62,536 nt of DNA, taken from assembly GCF_017873625.1 (NCBI RefSeq), contig NZ_JAGGKL010000014.1:1-62536 (forward strand). Reading direction: 5' to 3'. Of the stretch, positions 32,472-44,050 are shown one piece after another. Positions within the stretch are counted from its first letter, which is position 1. Each line of letters starts with the position of its first letter. The position numbers were made by a program, and so were the translations under genes. This stretch comes from Methanobacterium petrolearium (GTDB lineage Archaea; Methanobacteriota; Methanobacteria; Methanobacteriales; Methanobacteriaceae). Below the pieces are notes generated by a model. It worked only from the letters and a program-made list of their open reading frames with translations, did no database searches and had not been told where the DNA came from.

Positions 32472-33791
32472 TCATCCAACATTATCTACGGATATAACGC
32501 GTATAAGCCCCACATTGTCTGTGGGAATGTCTCCAAATTTCCTAACAATATGCTCTTTATTATTCGTATACGCATGTGAAGGATCACAATCTTTCCATTC
32601 ACCATCACAGCGTATTTGCACCCAATAATGATGTTCCTCCTCAAGGTATACACATCGAACATCATCCTTAGGTATGCCCGAAGCTAAGGCAAGATTGTAA
32701 ACAATTCGCGTAGTTTCTGCGCAGTTTGCTTCATTATATTTGGCCACATCCTCAATAGGGCAACATATGTTATTGTGTGCATGCCAAAATGTTACAACAT
32801 TGTAAAACACATAATTGAAGACCGCTTGTCCTTTATCGTAATTCGTATTTAAAGTATAATTTCCTTTGATATCATTTGCCCATTCTTGTATATATGGATT
32901 CGATGGCGAATATGTGCTCTTTTGATAATCGTTTCCAAAAAACTTACTAAAAAGCCAATTGTATATAGCTAACGGCGTATAATTCTCTGTAGAATCATAA
33001 TTTCCTGTAACAGAATAAATTATATCCATATTCCTAATTATATCATCTTTATAAATATCAAGCTGTCTCTTTATTTCAGTTTCATTTATTATTCCAGGTT
33101 TAAGATTATGAAACACTTCCATTGTCATCAATGGAAGTAAAAATGGCCCATAAATTTCAGGAGGAAGAACTTCACCATTAAATATTGTTCCATTCACTAA
33201 AACAATATTGACCAACGAAACTGTGCTATTATTAATCGAATCCAACCATTCAGACCTAACATTCGGATCACTACTGGTTAAGTTTTCAGCCCGTTCAATT
33301 CGGTTGTCAGTGATCTGGTTATGATAACAATACACAGCACAAATACCATTAGCAACATCTCTGACAATGCCAGTGGTTGGATCGAGTAGAAGAATCATGT
33401 CATCTTGGTCTTTGATTTTATAGATGATATAACCATTACTGTAGAACAGTTCAGGTGTTTCACCATTGATGATGCGTTCTCCGATTCCCATGGTTACAGA
33501 ACCAATAGCACCACCATCTGGGTTTCCTATTTCCTGTTCAATGGGTGAAAAGGCAGAGGAACATGCAAATCTGAAGGCCCAAACATTACTGGCAGTTCCG
33601 TTTACATCCATACCCATCCTGTGATCCATTTCCCCAGTTATATAAGATGAGGCCGCATCATCACAACAGGAAACCACTATGGGTGTGGTGCGACTCCAGG
33701 TTACATTAAATTCACTGGCAGCTTGGTCTGCCACCATGTCATGGCATTTGATATTACGAGCGACATGAGAATGTTCTGTAGACACTTTCAT
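32472..33791 (-). CDS. Truncated adhesin paralogue ending in a transglutaminase-like domain
   Basis: 439 residues, no signal peptide. From residue 14 to about 185 (33752-33239) it matches the adhesin at 35895-35376 very closely (IKCHDMVADQAASEFNVTW, VVSCCDDAAS, GEMDHRMGMDVNGT). After that the two proteins are unrelated. The C-terminal ~250 residues contain a transglutaminase-like triad: Cys in NEANCAETTRIVYN (about 358), His in EEEHHYWVQI (about 390), Asp in KDCDPSHAY (about 403). The 78 bases before the ATG also align, with indels, to adhesin sequence, so this is the 3' end of a lost adhesin. It may be silent or expressed in the cytoplasm. Confidence 0.82.
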   Translation of the reverse strand: MKVSTEHSHVARNIKCHDMVADQAASEFNVTWSRTTPIVVSCCDDAASSYITGEMDHRMGMDVNGTASNVWAFRFACSSAFSPIEQEIGNPDGGAIGSVTMGIGERIINGETPELFYSNGYIIYKIKDQDDMILLLDPTTGIVRDVANGICAVYCYHNQITDNRIERAENLTSSDPNVRSEWLDSINNSTVSLVNIVLVNGTIFNGEVLPPEIYGPFLLPLMTMEVFHNLKPGIINETEIKRQLDIYKDDIIRNMDIIYSVTGNYDSTENYTPLAIYNWLFSKFFGNDYQKSTYSPSNPYIQEWANDIKGNYTLNTNYDKGQAVFNYVFYNVVTFWHAHNNICCPIEDVAKYNEANCAETTRIVYNLALASGIPKDDVRCVYLEEEHHYWVQIRCDGEWKDCDPSHAYTNNKEHIVRKFGDIPTDNVGLIRVISVDNVG

Positions 33792-33869
33792 ATCTCTTGA
33801 GCATTTATAAAGACTTATTATTTGACCAGCACCATGCCAACTGTTAATGTGGTTGTAGCGATGAGAAAC

Positions 33870-34655
33870 TTAAGACATTGAAGATAAAATTTTATCTTTA
33901 GCTTTTTTAGCTGGTTCAAAGTCAGAATTTACATCTAATACTCTGTTGAAATACTCTAAAGCTTTTTGCGGTTTTTTAACTAGTACAAGAGTAAGACCTT
34001 TATAAGTTAATGCTTTTAAATTATCTGCATCTAATTTCAAGGCCTCATCAAAACATTTAAGAGCGTCTTCATACATTTCAAGATAGTTAAGAGTATCACC
34101 TTTATTAATCCAAGCATCAACGAAAACAGGGTTTATATTTAAAACTTTGTCGAAGCACTCCAAAGCATTCTTGTAATTCTCAAGATCTTTGAAAATCATT
34201 CCCTTGCTGTTCAAGGCCTTAACATGGTTTTTATCTAACTTTAAGGCATGATCATAATTATTAATTGCCTCTTCAAATCTCTCCAGATATCTGAGAGCAT
34301 TCCCCTTATTATTCCATGCTGAAGAAAAATTTGGTTTAAGTTTTAGGGCCTTATCAAAAGATTTTATGGATTTCTCATACTTTTCAAGACCATTAAATGC
34401 ATTTCCTTTATTATACCATGCTCTGAAATCTTTTGGATTTATTTTTATAGCTTTATCATAACATTCCAAGGCTTCAGAATATCTACCCATCTTACTAAAA
34501 GACACTCCTTTATTATACCACACATAAAAATTCTCAGGATCTAACTTTCCAGCTTTATCATAACATTCCAAGGCCTCCAAGTAATTACCCTGATTCTCAA
34601 GTCCAACACCCTTCTTAAGCAAGGATTTAAGTTTGTAACTATCGAAAAGTCTCAT
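33870..34655 (-). CDS. TPR-repeat protein overlapping the adhesin gene
   Basis: 261 residues, about seven tetratricopeptide repeats of 34 residues (YLEALECYDKAGKLDPENFYVWYNKG, then similar). It is cytosolic, with no signal peptide. The ATG at 34655 lies inside the last codons of the adhesin gene, with GGAGGAA before it, so the two are translationally coupled. It is directly followed by degenerate adhesin sequence and the transglutaminase-like gene. The likely job is binding a protein partner, perhaps the adhesin or its export; the position equals that of an immunity gene in polymorphic toxin loci, which is inference only. Confidence 0.88.
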   Translation of the reverse strand: MRLFDSYKLKSLLKKGVGLENQGNYLEALECYDKAGKLDPENFYVWYNKGVSFSKMGRYSEALECYDKAIKINPKDFRAWYNKGNAFNGLEKYEKSIKSFDKALKLKPNFSSAWNNKGNALRYLERFEEAINNYDHALKLDKNHVKALNSKGMIFKDLENYKNALECFDKVLNINPVFVDAWINKGDTLNYLEMYEDALKCFDEALKLDADNLKALTYKGLTLVLVKKPQKALEYFNRVLDVNSDFEPAKKAKDKILSSMS

Positions 34656-37600
34656 TTAGTTCCTCCAATTTTTTAGGCCAAAGTCCTTCAGGCCAAAACT
34701 CATAAAGGAACCAGGTTCCAACTACCACGTCAATTCCAGATGTTCCTATAACAATATCTATCGCACCCCCCACATAATCCCCAGTTTTCAATTTACCATA
34801 TCCTTCTCTTATTTTATTTACAAAAAATCCTAAAAATCTTGTTAAACGATCATCAGGAGGTACAGAACCACCAACTTCCGGATCTTCTGAAAGCTTTTTT
34901 GCTTTTATTTCAATTTCCTTACCTTTTTCTCCACTAAGTATTTTTTTAATTTCTTTCCACTCTTTTTTACTAAATAAGTCATTAAGTAATTCTGTGTCAT
35001 CACTTTCACTTAATACCATAAGAAAATAAGCTGATTGCCAGTATGCATCTTGTAGTTGTGTGATTCTTGTTGGTGGTTCATCATATAGTAACCAGTTTAC
35101 CACACCGAAAGTAAAGGGGAATGTCTCTCCGTATATTTCCCTGCATCTTTCGGGAGGCAGCCATCCTTGATCAACACAGATATAGAATATAACACAAGCT
35201 ACTGTTATACCCGCCCCAACAGGAGGAACAATCCATGAATAGGCAACTAAAGTACTTAAAGCGGTTCCACCAAATAAAACTGTTCCAGTTCCACCTGCTG
35301 TGGCACTAGCATCGGCTATTGCACTCATGCCTACTAAAACTGCAGCTGAAGAAGCCATGGTAATTTCTGCCGTGGAATTCAACCATTCCGGCTGAACATT
35401 CGGATCACTGCTATTTAAAGTTCCCAACACCTGAATCACATGATCTGTGATCTGGTTATGGAAACAGTTCACACCACAGATGTTACTATAAACATCCCTG
35501 ACAATACCAGTCACTGGATCAACCAAAAGTATCAAATCATCCATATCCCTAATCTTCAACACGATATAACCATTATTATAAAACAGATCTGGTACTTCAC
35601 CATTAAGAATCCGTTCCCCAAGTCCCATAGTCACAGAACCAATCGCTGTGGTATTCCATATGGTGTCACTCACCCCCTGTTCAATTGGTGAAAATGATAA
35701 TGAACAGGCAAATCTGAAGGCCCAAACATTACAGGGTGTACCATTTACATCCATACCCATCCTATGGTCCATTTCTCCAGTTATGTAAGTAGATGCTGCA
35801 TCATCACAGCAGGAAACCACTATGGGTGTGGTACGACTCCAAGTCACATTAAATTCACTGGCAGCTTGGTCTGCTACCATATCATGACATTTAATTACCA
35901 AAAGGGATGTGAGGAATGTTCCGTAAGCTGCTTTCATTGCCCCTGGAGCATATAAGGATTGTTTATCCAGCCAGTATTGAACCACTTCATTTGTTACTTT
36001 GGTGGTGGTTATGGCGAAGCTTCTGACACCCTCATAACCCACATCATAGAGTGTTCCGTTTTCATCTTCCATATATCCATCGAAGTATATCATAGGGCTT
36101 ATTCTGACTATGGGGTTTCCTGGGAGGTTTATACTTATTGTTTCGTTGTTGTCAGGGTCCACAATGCTTATGGTTTGAGCAGCATCACCAGGATAAACCA
36201 TAGTAAAACCAACCAGATCTATAAATTCACGGCGATGATTTTTAATGAAAGAAGTTTCATTATCCGTGAAATTATTCTCTACCTTAACCAACAACAGAAC
36301 AAAATCCTCCAGTTGATCAAATGTCATGTTTTCAAGATGATAATAATTAATAATGGGCTGTAAATACTGGTTAGGCACGAATGTGGTAGATTCCACTGGA
36401 TTTAAGAACAAACCATTAATGTATCGAATTTGATTAAATACCTCCGCAGAATAATCATTCTGATAGGTAAGATAAGCTGCATTCACCACATTACAACTCT
36501 TAACTATGTTCCCATTTACAATAAGATCCACTTCCCCATGGAATAAGCTAGTTTCCTTCCAGAGAACACTGACCCATGTTGTTGGATCATTTAAGGGTAT
36601 TTCATAGGTAAAGTTAAGTTTTTGATTGGTGTTGGAGGCGTTTACAGCTGAACCCACAACATTAATAAATGCTTTGGCAGCCCAGTCCACACCTGTGAAA
36701 TTATAAGCACCATCAACTGCAGCCATGACAACTGTAACATTTTGATAATTAGGATCCAACACCAGGGTGGATGATGCTTTACCTTTTAGTGTATATTGTA
36801 ACTGTTGGAAAGTGTTAGTACCATACTGGGCGTGGAAATACACAAGTATACCATCGGGCACACAACCCTGAATTGAAGTATCTATATCATCACTGTTAAA
36901 TGTCAGATCTGCAGTTATGGTTGCTCCGTATATCATACCATTTGCTACTTTGTAAGAGGTAGGATAAACTGTAAGTATGAGCCAGGGATCGTAATCCACA
37001 TTTCCATTATAAATAATTATGTCTGCTGGTGTATCTGTAAACGCAACACTTGGAGTGTTATTTTCATGACCCCACCAGTTGTTAGTGGCGTTGACCATAA
37101 CGAAAGTTCCATTTGCAAAAAGACCGTATGTGTTTCCATAGATTTGGTTAAAGTGTATCTGATTATCTGCAGATGTGTAAAGGCCAATACCACACAGGTT
37201 ATAGGTTATGGAGTTTTCAAGGATCTCGTCATTTGAAGCATTTATATATATTCCATATAAACCGTTTTTGTACAATTTATTCCTGGAAATAATGTTATTA
37301 TAAGAATCCAGAGAAGATGTACCTACCCAATTATATGAAACGTTATTTTTGGTAATTGTATTGTTATTTGAATAATCTAAACCAATACCAACATTTTCGT
37401 TGTTCATGATGGTATTATTTAGAATAGTGTTTCCAGTGGAATTGTAAAATACTATGCCATTGAAATTCTCAGTTATATTATTGGAATAGATGGTGCAGTC
37501 AGTTGCTGAATTCAAATAAATTCCACAATTATTGGTGGCATTGATTAAGTTAAAGAATGCAACAACGGTTCCACTACCCCATTTAGAAATATAGATGACA

Positions 37601-40600
37601 GGATTTGAAGGATTCGATGCATGCACAGTCACATTACCTTCTGAGATAATGGTGAGGTTTTTTGCCACAAAGATGTTTTCGGTGTATGTCCCATTTGCAA
37701 CCACAATAACATCACCATCACTGGTTAAAGTGTCACTGACGGCTCCCTGTATTGTGCTAAACGATTTACAAAATTGTTTAGAAACAGTTTGGTTATAATT
37801 AAAGGCTGTAGAAGCTGTAATCGTAGTTGCTCCAGATGATGGGCTGGATGTGAGTGTAACTGTTGCTTTACCTCTTTTGGTGGTTGCTGTGGGTGTTATG
37901 GTTCCCACTGTAGTGGTGAAATTTACAGGTAAACCGTCAGGTAGTGTTCCAGATGATGATGTGTCATTTCCGTGGTTGTCGTGAGTTAAATCTGCTGTTA
38001 TTTCTGAATCAGAAGTATCATTCTGCGTTACATGGATAATAGAACCAGTCAAATCAAGAACAAGCCATGGATCATAAATCACAGTGCCATTCTGATTCCA
38101 AATATTATAAGGTGTGGATGGCGTGTTGGGTGAAGCAATATATGTCACATTGTTTGATCCCCACCAGTTATTGGTAGCATTTGCAGTGCTGTTATTTGAC
38201 AGTTTAAGTCCATATGTAAATCCACTGATTCTGTTGAAGTGGATTTCCACAGAAGAGTTAGAAAGTGAAATTCCAGTACCAGCATACATACTAGTAATAT
38301 CATTACCGTATATTTGGGTATTTCCTGAATTTCTGATTGTTATTCCACAATTTTTAATAGTATTCTCAATTATATAGGCAGTGGAATGATTATTGACATA
38401 TATTCCCACATCTTCAATGTAATTTCCGTATAAGGCATTATTTTTTGAATAATTATTTAAATAGATTCCACAAGCTTCCATGAGCCGCTTTACACTGTTA
38501 CCATATACGGTGTTGTTGCTTGAATTACTCAAATAAATACCACAGCTGTTATCATCTGAAAAAGTATTTCCTCCTATAATATTGTAATCTGAATCAATAA
38601 GCTCAATACCGCCAGTATAAGTTAACACATTATCCACAATAGTACAGTTTTGGGTGGAATTTAAAAATATCCCCGGATAACTAGATTCGGCAAGAGTGAG
38701 TCCTGTGATGGTTGATCCACTACCTGGACTGGTAATGGTGAACACAGGTTTGAGAGTATCAAGGGGTTTTATAACCACGGGACTGTCTGAGGTAGAGGTT
38801 ATGGTGACTTTTTTGTCAACGATTATATTTTCGGCGTAGGTGTAGATTCCACTATTCACGTATATAATATCCCCATCTTTTGTTTTGGAACTGTCAATAG
38901 CTGCTTGAATAGAACAGTAACGATCATCATTTACTTTCACTGTGGCAACTGGGAAGAGGTTGATGTATTCGAAGTTGGAACCAGGATCATTAAGATAAGT
39001 TACCTGCACATTTTCAAGAGTACTGCCACCAGGATAATTGAAGGTAAAATGGAATGAGTTCTGGAAATCCAGCCAATGATGTTGTATGAAATAAATATCT
39101 CCAGCAGTGATGTTAACATCGCTTTGTATGGTTTGCCAGATTTGATTATAACGTACTGTGTCTCCGGCGTTGTATGCGTTGTTTAAACTGTATATGTAGG
39201 GTAGATCGTAACCAACAAAATCACGCGAATACCTAGTATGACTGTATTCAGGGAAATAATTCAGTAAATTGGTATCTATACATCTGGCCCAGTACCAGGA
39301 CGGTTGCAGAGAATTTCCATTAATAAATAGCTTGCTAAATACCTGAATATCATCTACATAAACGTTGATATTGCTCAGATACACTTTTCGTAGATTCGTC
39401 CCAGAATAAACAAATAATGGTTCGTCAAATTGCTGGTTTATGGTGATTGTTACCCAATTTCCTGATTCATTTATTGGGATTTGTTTGTTGATGTCCAACA
39501 GAACATAATTGTAGTACAAAGATGGGTCAAGTTCCTCACAGAAGTAATATTCATTTTCAGAGAAAAATTTCTGAATATGTATTTGACCAGAAGTATTGAT
39601 TACATAATCCTGGCTTTGAATCGGGGCCTGATTACCTGCATCATCTACTGCTATAAATTTTAGTGTAAGACTCCTGATAATGGTTAAAGGGCCAGTATAT
39701 CTATAGCTAGAAGTGGTAGGGGTGTCACCGTTAGTTGTGTAATAAACAGCTGGGTTAGGGTCTAAATTATCTGTTACAGTTAAAGTTACAGTTTGCGTGG
39801 TGTTGTATGTTCCGCCTATAAGATTGGTGGTTACTGTGGGTGCTGTGGTGTCAATGGTGTAGGTTATGGTTAGTGTTGTGCCTGTGTTGCCTGCTGCATC
39901 GTGTGCATAAAATTTTAAGTTTGTTATTCCCTGATCAAGGTTTAAAGTAATAGTTTTAACATGATTATTCCATGATATGCTGTTGTTAATACTGTAATAT
40001 ATTATGGGATTTGCATCAAGGTTATCTGTTGCAGTTAATGTCACGGATTTTGTGGTGTTGTAGGTTCCGCCTGCAATATTTGCAGTTACCGTTGGTGCTG
40101 TGGTGTCAATGGTGTAGGTTATGGTTTGTATTGTGCAAGTATTGCCGGCGTTATCTATTGCCATAAATTTTAGAGTGGTGGTGCTGGTGATATTGATAGA
40201 GTTTGTGTATCTTGTGCTTGAGGTTGTGGGTGTACAGCCATTGGTAGTGTAATAAATAGTTGGGTTAGGGTCTAAATTATCTGTTGCAGTTAAAGTTACT
40301 GTTTTTGCGGTGTTGTATATTCCGCTGGCTAGGTTTGCAGTTACTGTTGGTGCAGTGAGATCAATAATATAAGTAACTGTCTGATTAACACAGGTGTTAC
40401 CAGTTGAATCACGTGCATAAAATTTGAGGTTTGTTATTCCTTGAGAAAGATTTAATGTAACACTATTAACCTGATTATACCATGTACTACCATTATTAGT
40501 ACTATAATATACAACAGGATCAGAATCAAGATTATCTATTGAATTTAAAGTCACAGTCTGTGTTGTGTTATATATTCCACCTGCAAGACTAGCTGTTACT

Positions 40601-42918
40601 ATGGGTGCTGTGGTGTCAGCCGGCTCTGTTATGGTGATATTTGTTGGTGCAGTCTGCCCATCCAGAGTAATGGTGATGGTCGCTGTTCCGGAAGTGACTG
40701 TTCCACGATTGAATGTGGAAGTGGCTTTCCCATTGCGGGTGTAGCTAGGTGTAGTTATAATACCCAAATTGGTGATGAAATTTATGGTAACATTATCAGG
40801 AACATGTCCTTGAGGAGATGTATCTGTACCGTTACTGTTATAGGTTAAATCTGCTGTTACACTTGCATTTCCACCAGAATTAACAGAAGAAGTATTTATA
40901 CTTAAAACTAACCATGGATCGTAAGTTACTGTACCACCAAAGATAAAAATATCACTAGGATAACTCGTTGAAACTATAGGGCTGTTAGAACCCCACCAAT
41001 TGTTAGTTGCGTTTATAACACTGCTTCCTATGGTGATGAGTCCTACGCTGGTTCCAACTATGCGGTTGAAATGTATTTCTGCTAAAGAGTTATAAACTCT
41101 AATACCATATCCTCCTCTGATATCATTTTCACATATTTGAATGTTTTCTGATGTGATGATGCTAATTCCATCTTGGATGTTGTTGGCACTGATCTTAGCA
41201 CCAGAATGGTTTATGATATAAATTCCCACTTCACCATTACGTTCAATATCATTCCCTACGATGGTGTTATCAATAGAATAATAACTTAACATGATTCCAG
41301 AACTGTCCATTGTTCTGGACACAGTATTCGAGTACAGTGTATTGTTACATGAATGAGTTAAGTAAATTCCACCTGCATTATCATCTAGAATATTCCCAGA
41401 TACTGTGTTGTTATGGGAATTGTAAAGAGATATTCCTCCTGTAAGGGTTAAGATGTTGTTTAAAATATAGCATTCATTGGTTGAGTTTAGAAGAATACCA
41501 TATGAAGATGTGTATTGGGTAATAGTGAAACCTTCTATTACTGAATCACTGCCAGAACTATTAATAGTGAATGTTGGGCTTGAGGGATTACCAGATCGAA
41601 CAGTAACATTACCATCAGAAAAGATGCCTAATTTTTTGTCAACCACAATATTTTCAGTGTAGGTTCCATTCTCCACCATGATAATATCACCATCAACTGT
41701 TAATACATCCTCAACAGCCGCCTGTATGGTGCTGAAAGACTTACGGAACGCCCCGGAAACTGTTTGACCATCTAAAGTTGCATTAACAGTTGTTGCACCA
41801 GATGATGGGCTGGAAGTGAGTGTAACTGTAGCCTGACCTCTTCTGGTGGTTCCAGTGGGAGTGATAGTTCCCAGATTGGTGGTGAAATTCACTGGCAAAC
41901 CATCAGGTATTGTTCCAGAACCAGAGGTATCCTGCCCATGATTGTTATGGGTTATATCAGCAGTTATCTGAGAGTTGGATGTGTTGTTATGTGTTACATG
42001 AATCACTGCACCACTCACTTTTAGGACTAACCAGGGATCATAAGTCACGGTTCCATCATAGATTACAATATCTGCTGGTGTGTTAGAGGAGGTGATAGTG
42101 GGGTTGTTGCTACCCCACCAGTTATTGGTTGCATTTAAAAAACCAGCTAAATCTGAATAAACACCGTATTGATTTCCGAATATCTGATTAAAGTGCATTT
42201 CGAAGTTAGATTCAAAGAAATAAACACCATAATTGTTGTTGGATATTATATTTCCATAGAGGTAGTTATTATTAGAACCCTCAATGTAAATTCCAAAACC
42301 CCCATTATTCGACACAATATTCCTAGAAATCAAATTGTCACGTGAATAAATCCAAATTCCAGCATAGTTGTTGGAAATATTGTTTCCAGTTAGCGTATTA
42401 TTTTTTGAATATAAACATATGCCATAGCAGGTGTTATTTTGAATGTAATTATTAAATATATTATTGTTTGAGGATAAACCAATAATACAAAGTCCATTCC
42501 TGTTTCGAGTTATCTTATTTGATTGGATGGTGCAATTGCTTGCAGAATTCAGACGGATCCCAGAGGAAAAAAAACCGGTGCCGCCAGTTATGGTAAATCC
42601 TGTGATGATTGAACCACTGCCATTTAAATTTATTGTGAAAACTGATTTTGAAGCATCATAAGCCTGAACCGTGACATTGCTACTATTAGACTGCAAATTC
42701 AATGTCTTGTTAATAATGATATTTTCAGTGTAGGTATAAGCAGAGCCATTAGCATCGTTAACTATGATTATATCACCATTAGATGCATTATTAACCGCAG
42801 CTTGAATGCTGCTACCTGGATTAACTGTCCAGTTGACATTAGCTGCAGATACTGACCCAAAAACCGAAAATAAAAAAATAACGCCTAAAAACACCAAAAA
42901 TAATCTAAATCTATACAC
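34639..42918 (-). CDS. Giant secreted adhesin-like protein with beta-helix and Ig-like modules
   Basis: About 2,759 residues. The frame opens at TTG 42933, but GTG 42918 follows GGGGGAT and gives a proper signal peptide (YRFRLFLVFLGVIFLFSVFGSVSAA). It has four NosD-like right-handed beta-helix blocks (each beginning STIQAAV-like with GDII and ending NNWWGSN...YDPWLVL). Each is followed by an Ig-like unit (TADLTHNNHG...DGLPVNFTT). Four chitobiase-like repeats lie near 40620-39640 (APTVTANLA...YNTT.TVTLTATDNLD). A conserved junction block at 35895-35376 is then followed by a unique tail with glycine-rich hydrophobic segments. It probably sits on the cell surface and binds cells or polymers. It carries many Asn-linked sequons. 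Confidence 0.93.
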   Translation of the reverse strand: MYRFRLFLVFLGVIFLFSVFGSVSAANVNWTVNPGSSIQAAVNNASNGDIIIVNDANGSAYTYTENIIINKTLNLQSNSSNVTVQAYDASKSVFTINLNGSGSIITGFTITGGTGFFSSGIRLNSASNCTIQSNKITRNRNGLCIIGLSSNNNIFNNYIQNNTCYGICLYSKNNTLTGNNISNNYAGIWIYSRDNLISRNIVSNNGGFGIYIEGSNNNYLYGNIISNNNYGVYFFESNFEMHFNQIFGNQYGVYSDLAGFLNATNNWWGSNNPTITSSNTPADIVIYDGTVTYDPWLVLKVSGAVIHVTHNNTSNSQITADITHNNHGQDTSGSGTIPDGLPVNFTTNLGTITPTGTTRRGQATVTLTSSPSSGATTVNATLDGQTVSGAFRKSFSTIQAAVEDVLTVDGDIIMVENGTYTENIVVDKKLGIFSDGNVTVRSGNPSSPTFTINSSGSDSVIEGFTITQYTSSYGILLNSTNECYILNNILTLTGGISLYNSHNNTVSGNILDDNAGGIYLTHSCNNTLYSNTVSRTMDSSGIMLSYYSIDNTIVGNDIERNGEVGIYIINHSGAKISANNIQDGISIITSENIQICENDIRGGYGIRVYNSLAEIHFNRIVGTSVGLITIGSSVINATNNWWGSNSPIVSTSYPSDIFIFGGTVTYDPWLVLSINTSSVNSGGNASVTADLTYNSNGTDTSPQGHVPDNVTINFITNLGIITTPSYTRNGKATSTFNRGTVTSGTATITITLDGQTAPTNITITEPADTTAPIVTASLAGGIYNTTQTVTLNSIDNLDSDPVVYYSTNNGSTWYNQVNSVTLNLSQGITNLKFYARDSTGNTCVNQTVTYIIDLTAPTVTANLASGIYNTAKTVTLTATDNLDPNPTIYYTTNGCTPTTSSTRYTNSINITSTTTLKFMAIDNAGNTCTIQTITYTIDTTAPTVTANIAGGTYNTTKSVTLTATDNLDANPIIYYSINNSISWNNHVKTITLNLDQGITNLKFYAHDAAGNTGTTLTITYTIDTTAPTVTTNLIGGTYNTTQTVTLTVTDNLDPNPAVYYTTNGDTPTTSSYRYTGPLTIIRSLTLKFIAVDDAGNQAPIQSQDYVINTSGQIHIQKFFSENEYYFCEELDPSLYYNYVLLDINKQIPINESGNWVTITINQQFDEPLFVYSGTNLRKVYLSNINVYVDDIQVFSKLFINGNSLQPSWYWARCIDTNLLNYFPEYSHTRYSRDFVGYDLPYIYSLNNAYNAGDTVRYNQIWQTIQSDVNITAGDIYFIQHHWLDFQNSFHFTFNYPGGSTLENVQVTYLNDPGSNFEYINLFPVATVKVNDDRYCSIQAAIDSSKTKDGDIIYVNSGIYTYAENIIVDKKVTITSTSDSPVVIKPLDTLKPVFTITSPGSGSTITGLTLAESSYPGIFLNSTQNCTIVDNVLTYTGGIELIDSDYNIIGGNTFSDDNSCGIYLSNSSNNTVYGNSVKRLMEACGIYLNNYSKNNALYGNYIEDVGIYVNNHSTAYIIENTIKNCGITIRNSGNTQIYGNDITSMYAGTGISLSNSSVEIHFNRISGFTYGLKLSNNSTANATNNWWGSNNVTYIASPNTPSTPYNIWNQNGTVIYDPWLVLDLTGSIIHVTQNDTSDSEITADLTHDNHGNDTSSSGTLPDGLPVNFTTTVGTITPTATTKRGKATVTLTSSPSSGATTITASTAFNYNQTVSKQFCKSFSTIQGAVSDTLTSDGDVIVVANGTYTENIFVAKNLTIISEGNVTVHASNPSNPVIYISKWGSGTVVAFFNLINATNNCGIYLNSATDCTIYSNNITENFNGIVFYNSTGNTILNNTIMNNENVGIGLDYSNNNTITKNNVSYNWVGTSSLDSYNNIISRNKLYKNGLYGIYINASNDEILENSITYNLCGIGLYTSADNQIHFNQIYGNTYGLFANGTFVMVNATNNWWGHENNTPSVAFTDTPADIIIYNGNVDYDPWLILTVYPTSYKVANGMIYGATITADLTFNSDDIDTSIQGCVPDGILVYFHAQYGTNTFQQLQYTLKGKASSTLVLDPNYQNVTVVMAAVDGAYNFTGVDWAAKAFINVVGSAVNASNTNQKLNFTYEIPLNDPTTWVSVLWKETSLFHGEVDLIVNGNIVKSCNVVNAAYLTYQNDYSAEVFNQIRYINGLFLNPVESTTFVPNQYLQPIINYYHLENMTFDQLEDFVLLLVKVENNFTDNETSFIKNHRREFIDLVGFTMVYPGDAAQTISIVDPDNNETISINLPGNPIVRISPMIYFDGYMEDENGTLYDVGYEGVRSFAITTTKVTNEVVQYWLDKQSLYAPGAMKAAYGTFLTSLLVIKCHDMVADQAASEFNVTWSRTTPIVVSCCDDAASTYITGEMDHRMGMDVNGTPCNVWAFRFACSLSFSPIEQGVSDTIWNTTAIGSVTMGLGERILNGEVPDLFYNNGYIVLKIRDMDDLILLVDPVTGIVRDVYSNICGVNCFHNQITDHVIQVLGTLNSSDPNVQPEWLNSTAEITMASSAAVLVGMSAIADASATAGGTGTVLFGGTALSTLVAYSWIVPPVGAGITVACVIFYICVDQGWLPPERCREIYGETFPFTFGVVNWLLYDEPPTRITQLQDAYWQSAYFLMVLSESDDTELLNDLFSKKEWKEIKKILSGEKGKEIEIKAKKLSEDPEVGGSVPPDDRLTRFLGFFVNKIREGYGKLKTGDYVGGAIDIVIGTSGIDVVVGTWFLYEFWPEGLWPKKLEELNETFR

Positions 42919-43168
42919 TATAATCCCCCACAACTCATGCTTTTTAGTAATATTTATCTATTTATATATAATATCTGATTTCATAATAAAGCTTGATAAT
43001 AACAGGAATATAATATTTTCTATTAAAATAATATCAACAAAATTAAATACAAAGAAAAAAAATGGTATATATTTTAAAAAATTAATGAATTTCCTCCATC
43101 TTTTTAGGGACTGTAAAAAAAGTTATTAATTTTAAAATATAGATAAAAAAAGAAGTTAAAAAGAGGTT

Positions 43169-44050
<882 letters not shown>

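Noticed and set aside
42806..43129. 107-residue plus-strand frame
   Set aside because: It covers the antisense of the adhesin signal peptide and the AT-rich gap; Lys/Ile/Asn-rich with no ribosome site.
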